DNA of 64,000 nt from Selenomonas sp. AE3005 (GTDB lineage: Bacteria; Bacillota; Negativicutes; Selenomonadales; Selenomonadaceae), in NCBI RefSeq assembly GCF_905233635.1, contig NZ_CAJODG010000028.1:1-64000 (forward strand), in the 5' to 3' direction. Made by a program: the position numbers and the translations under genes. Below, piece by piece: positions 61,858 through 64,000 of this stretch (the first letter of the stretch is position 1; every line of letters begins with the position of its first letter). Below the pieces are notes generated by a model. It did no database searches, had not been told where the DNA came from, and saw only the letters and a program-made list of their open reading frames with translations.

Positions 61858-63818
61858 TTGCCGTCTTTTTCGTAAAGCGGGTCGAAGTTGGTTTTGTGGA
61901 TGACGCTGTCGTCAGCCAGGCCGTTGCCGCCGAATTCTTTGGCATCGGTATTGAGTATCACCTTGTAGCTGCCTTTGGGTACGAGAAAACCGTAATCCGG
62001 GAAGGACTGGGTGGGGGAGAAGTTGAACACGAATATCAAATCGCCACGGCTGTAGGCCAGTACCTGGTCGCCGTCGTTATGCCAGATTTCCACTACCGGC
62101 TGTTTCTGGATATTCTTTACCGTTTTGAGGGTGGCGAGCATTTCCCTGTCGAAATCGCCTAAGTAGTGATAGCAGAGGTTTTTATCGTCTACCAAGTGCC
62201 ACTGGCGGCGAGCGTATTTGTAGCCCCAGCCGTTGCCTTCACGGGGGAAGTCAATCCATTCGGGATGACCGAACTCGTTGCCCATGAAGTTTAAGTAGCC
62301 GCCGTTAATCGTGGAGGCCGTGACCAGACGAATCATCTTATGCAGGGCAATGCCGCGGTCAACCATGAAGTTGCGGTTATCCTTGGAGAAATGCCAGTAC
62401 ATATCAGCGTCAATGAGGCGGAAAATGATGGTCTTGTCGCCCACGAGCGCCTGGTCATGGCTTTCGGCATAGGAAATGGTCTTTTCATCGGCCCGGCGGT
62501 TGGTCATTTCCCAGAAAATGCTGGATGGTTTCCAATCTTCGTCCTTTTGCTCTTTGATGGTCTTAATCCAGTAGTCCGGTACGTTCATGGCCAGACGGTA
62601 GTCAAAGCCAAAGCCGCCATCCTCAAACTTGGTGGCCAGTCCCGGCATGCCGCTGACATCTTCGGCAATGGTGATGGCGTTGGGCTTGATTTCGTGAATC
62701 AGCTTGTTGGCCAGCGTCAGGTAACAGATGGCGTTGTCGTCCTGATGGCCGTTGAAGTAGTCGCCGTAGCTCATGAAGGCTTCGCCCAAGCCATGGCTGT
62801 AGTAAAGCATGGAGGTGATGCCGTCAAAGCGGAAGCCGTCGAAATGGAATTCTTCCAGCCAGTATTTGCAGTTGGACAGCAGGAAGTGCAGGACATCGTC
62901 CTTGCCGTAGTCAAAGCAAAGGCTGTCCCAGGCTGGATGCTCGTGACGGTCGCCGGGATAGAAGAACTGGTTGGGGTCGCCGCAGAGATTGCCAAGGCCC
63001 TCCACTTCGTTCTTGACGGCGTGGCTGTGGACGATATCCATGATGACGGCCAGCCCCATCTTATGGGCGGTGTCAATGAGTTCTTTGAGGTCTTCCGGGG
63101 TGCCGAAGCGGCTGCTGGCGGCAAAGAAGGAGCTGACATGATAGCCGAAGCTGCCGTAGTAGGGGTGTTCCTGAATGGCCATAATCTGAATGCAGTTATA
63201 GCCGTCAGCCTTTACACGCGGCAGGATATTTTTGGTAAATTCCTTGTAGGAGCCGACTTTTTCTGCGTCCTGCGCCATGCCGACATGGCATTCATAAATG
63301 AGCAGCGGTGCAGTGTCAGGCTTGAATTTTTCATCATGCCAGGTGTGTTTGTTCCGAGGGTTCCAAACCTGCGCGGAGAAGATTTTTGTCTCTTCATCCT
63401 GCACCACTCTGGTAGCCCAGGCAGGAATGCGTTCTCCTTCGCCGCCGCGCCAATGGACTTTCATTTTGTAAAGGTCTTTGTGCTTGATTTTGCCGGCCGG
63501 AATGACAAGTTCCCAGTCGCCGGTACCGGGAATGTGACGGCATTTAAATTCCTCTTTTTCCTGCCAGTCACTGAAATCGCCAATAAGGTAAATGGCCAGG
63601 GCGTTTGGTGCCCATTCACGGAACACCCAGCCGCGTCCCTGCTTGTGCAGGCCGTAGTACAGATGGCCCGTAGCAAAGTCGCTTAAGGTACGCTTGCCGT
63701 TTTGGGTGAGCTGATTGATTTTCCATACAGCGTGGTCGTGGCGTCCTTTGATGGCCTCCTCGTAGGGAGCCAGCCATTCATCATTGGCAATTATGCCCAG
63801 TTTTTTTTGTTTAGTCAT
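61800..63818 (-). CDS. glgB: 1,4-alpha-glucan branching enzyme (GBE1-like)
   Basis: Forms alpha-1,6 branches in glycogen. The 672-residue GH13 enzyme has an N-terminal CBM48 region (FREWAPNALAIYLIGDFSDW), the barrel motifs MDIVHSHAVKNEVEGL, DGFRFDGITSMLYY (nucleophile Asp near 330), ITIAEDVSGMPGL (Glu near 382) and SYAESHDQALVG (Asp near 455). Its ordering (LLIYECHVGMAQ, QEHPYYGSFGYHVSSFF) resembles eukaryotic GBE1 more than the E. coli type. No other glycogen gene is nearby. The ribosome site is separated from ATG 63818 by a hairpin. Confidence 0.96.
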   Translation of the reverse strand: MTKQKKLGIIANDEWLAPYEEAIKGRHDHAVWKINQLTQNGKRTLSDFATGHLYYGLHKQGRGWVFREWAPNALAIYLIGDFSDWQEKEEFKCRHIPGTGDWELVIPAGKIKHKDLYKMKVHWRGGEGERIPAWATRVVQDEETKIFSAQVWNPRNKHTWHDEKFKPDTAPLLIYECHVGMAQDAEKVGSYKEFTKNILPRVKADGYNCIQIMAIQEHPYYGSFGYHVSSFFAASSRFGTPEDLKELIDTAHKMGLAVIMDIVHSHAVKNEVEGLGNLCGDPNQFFYPGDRHEHPAWDSLCFDYGKDDVLHFLLSNCKYWLEEFHFDGFRFDGITSMLYYSHGLGEAFMSYGDYFNGHQDDNAICYLTLANKLIHEIKPNAITIAEDVSGMPGLATKFEDGGFGFDYRLAMNVPDYWIKTIKEQKDEDWKPSSIFWEMTNRRADEKTISYAESHDQALVGDKTIIFRLIDADMYWHFSKDNRNFMVDRGIALHKMIRLVTASTINGGYLNFMGNEFGHPEWIDFPREGNGWGYKYARRQWHLVDDKNLCYHYLGDFDREMLATLKTVKNIQKQPVVEIWHNDGDQVLAYSRGDLIFVFNFSPTQSFPDYGFLVPKGSYKVILNTDAKEFGGNGLADDSVIHKTNFDPLYEKDGKEWLKIYIPARSAVVLKKK

Positions 63819-63823
63819 AAATA

Positions 63824-63863
63824 CATATCACTGCTTTTGGGGAAACAGTGATGTACCTCCCCT
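63824..63863 (-). promoter_or_regulatory. Shine-Dalgarno and hairpin ahead of glgB
   Basis: AGGGGAGGT (63855-63863 region) lies about 40 bases before the ATG. Between them ATCACTG (63846-63852) pairs with CAGTGAT (63827-63833). Folding this hairpin would bring the ribosome site to within about 12 bases of the ATG, so initiation may depend on it. Confidence 0.6.
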
Positions 63864-63908
63864 CTGAATAATGAAGATAAAACTACATTAAAAAGTCCCC
63901 ACGTAACA

Positions 63909-64000
63909 TTATAACGCCGTTGTTCCAGTTTTGCCATAGGCAAAACTTCCTCTTGGCGTTTCAACGAGGCGGGAGATATGCTCGCCACCTGTTTTGGTAT
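63909..64000 (-). repeat. Dispersed structured repeat, copy 3 (cut by the window edge)
   Basis: Minus-strand copy. It differs at one base from copies 1 and 2 over the ~50 shared bases before its insert. It holds the full inner hairpin AGTTTTGCC-TAT-GGCAAAACT between the AACGCC / GGCGTT arms, which copy 1 has half lost and copy 2 has lost entirely. It is co-oriented with and upstream of glgB by about 90 bases. Confidence 0.85.

Noticed and set aside
62340..63686. 448-residue open frame antisense to glgB
   Set aside because: It arises from the codon pattern of glgB, which has all catalytic motifs. There is no ribosome site or family motif in the antisense frame.

Overview
The window looks like chromosomal DNA of an anaerobic Negativicute close to Selenomonas or Mitsuokella. 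This is inferred from gene content and order (polyamine operon, rbgA-rnhB-ylqG-ylqH-yraN block, B12-controlled metal or peptide ABC system, a GBE1-like branching enzyme), from Gram-negative-style secreted proteins and from a GC-rich core. No database search was run. Core genes are GC-rich with strong Shine-Dalgarno sites. An AT-rich accessory block sits at about 48-62 kb.

Layout. 0-6.4 kb: rpsI, small genes, a secreted repeat protein, a MITE-like element, trpF, a molybdopterin oxidoreductase and a membrane GGDEF protein. 6.5-13.3 kb: a six-gene polyamine operon (decarboxylase, speE, carboxyspermidine dehydrogenase, carboxyspermidine decarboxylase, aguA, aguB) that can take arginine through agmatine to putrescine and spermidine. 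13.4-20 kb: smc-ftsY, then on the minus strand an IMP dehydrogenase gene that appears frameshifted near its 3' end, a ~193-nt RNA gene with its own promoter and terminator, and tRNA-Ala(GGC). 20-26.6 kb: rbgA, rnhB, ylqG, ylqH, yraN, comM, tRNA-fMet and tRNA-Thr(GGT). 26.8-34.7 kb: a YjiH-like membrane protein, two tandem hybrid histidine kinases, fluC, an NYN-domain protein and a DUF3783 protein. 34.9-41.1 kb: a TauABC-like ABC transporter, a duplicated metallopeptidase, an AlkD-like protein and a MATE exporter. 41.1-46.4 kb: a cobalamin riboswitch ahead of a five-gene nik/dpp-type ABC system. 46.5-48.3 kb: rplS, lepB and xth.

Accessory block. From 48.4 kb come a coiled-coil protein and a YhcG-type nuclease. 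An island of about 11 kb follows (50.77-61.75 kb). It is bounded by a diverged copy of the glgB 3' end on the left and by intact glgB on the right, which suggests site-specific integration at the glgB 3' end. It carries a serine recombinase flanked by inverted repeats, an IS3-type HTH fragment, three secreted proteins with an LPP20/FlgT-like domain and TPRs, a glycosylase-like protein and a run of small secreted proteins. glgB follows on the minus strand.

DNA-level signals that genes do not explain: (i) the palindrome TGACNNGTCA occurs at least 22 times where about one is expected, in two different codon frames and as inverted pairs inside terminators; (ii) a near-identical structured repeat occurs three times (21.8, 34.75 and 63.9 kb), each time just upstream of a co-oriented gene; (iii) a MITE with 18-bp perfect terminal inverted repeats lies at 1.7 kb.
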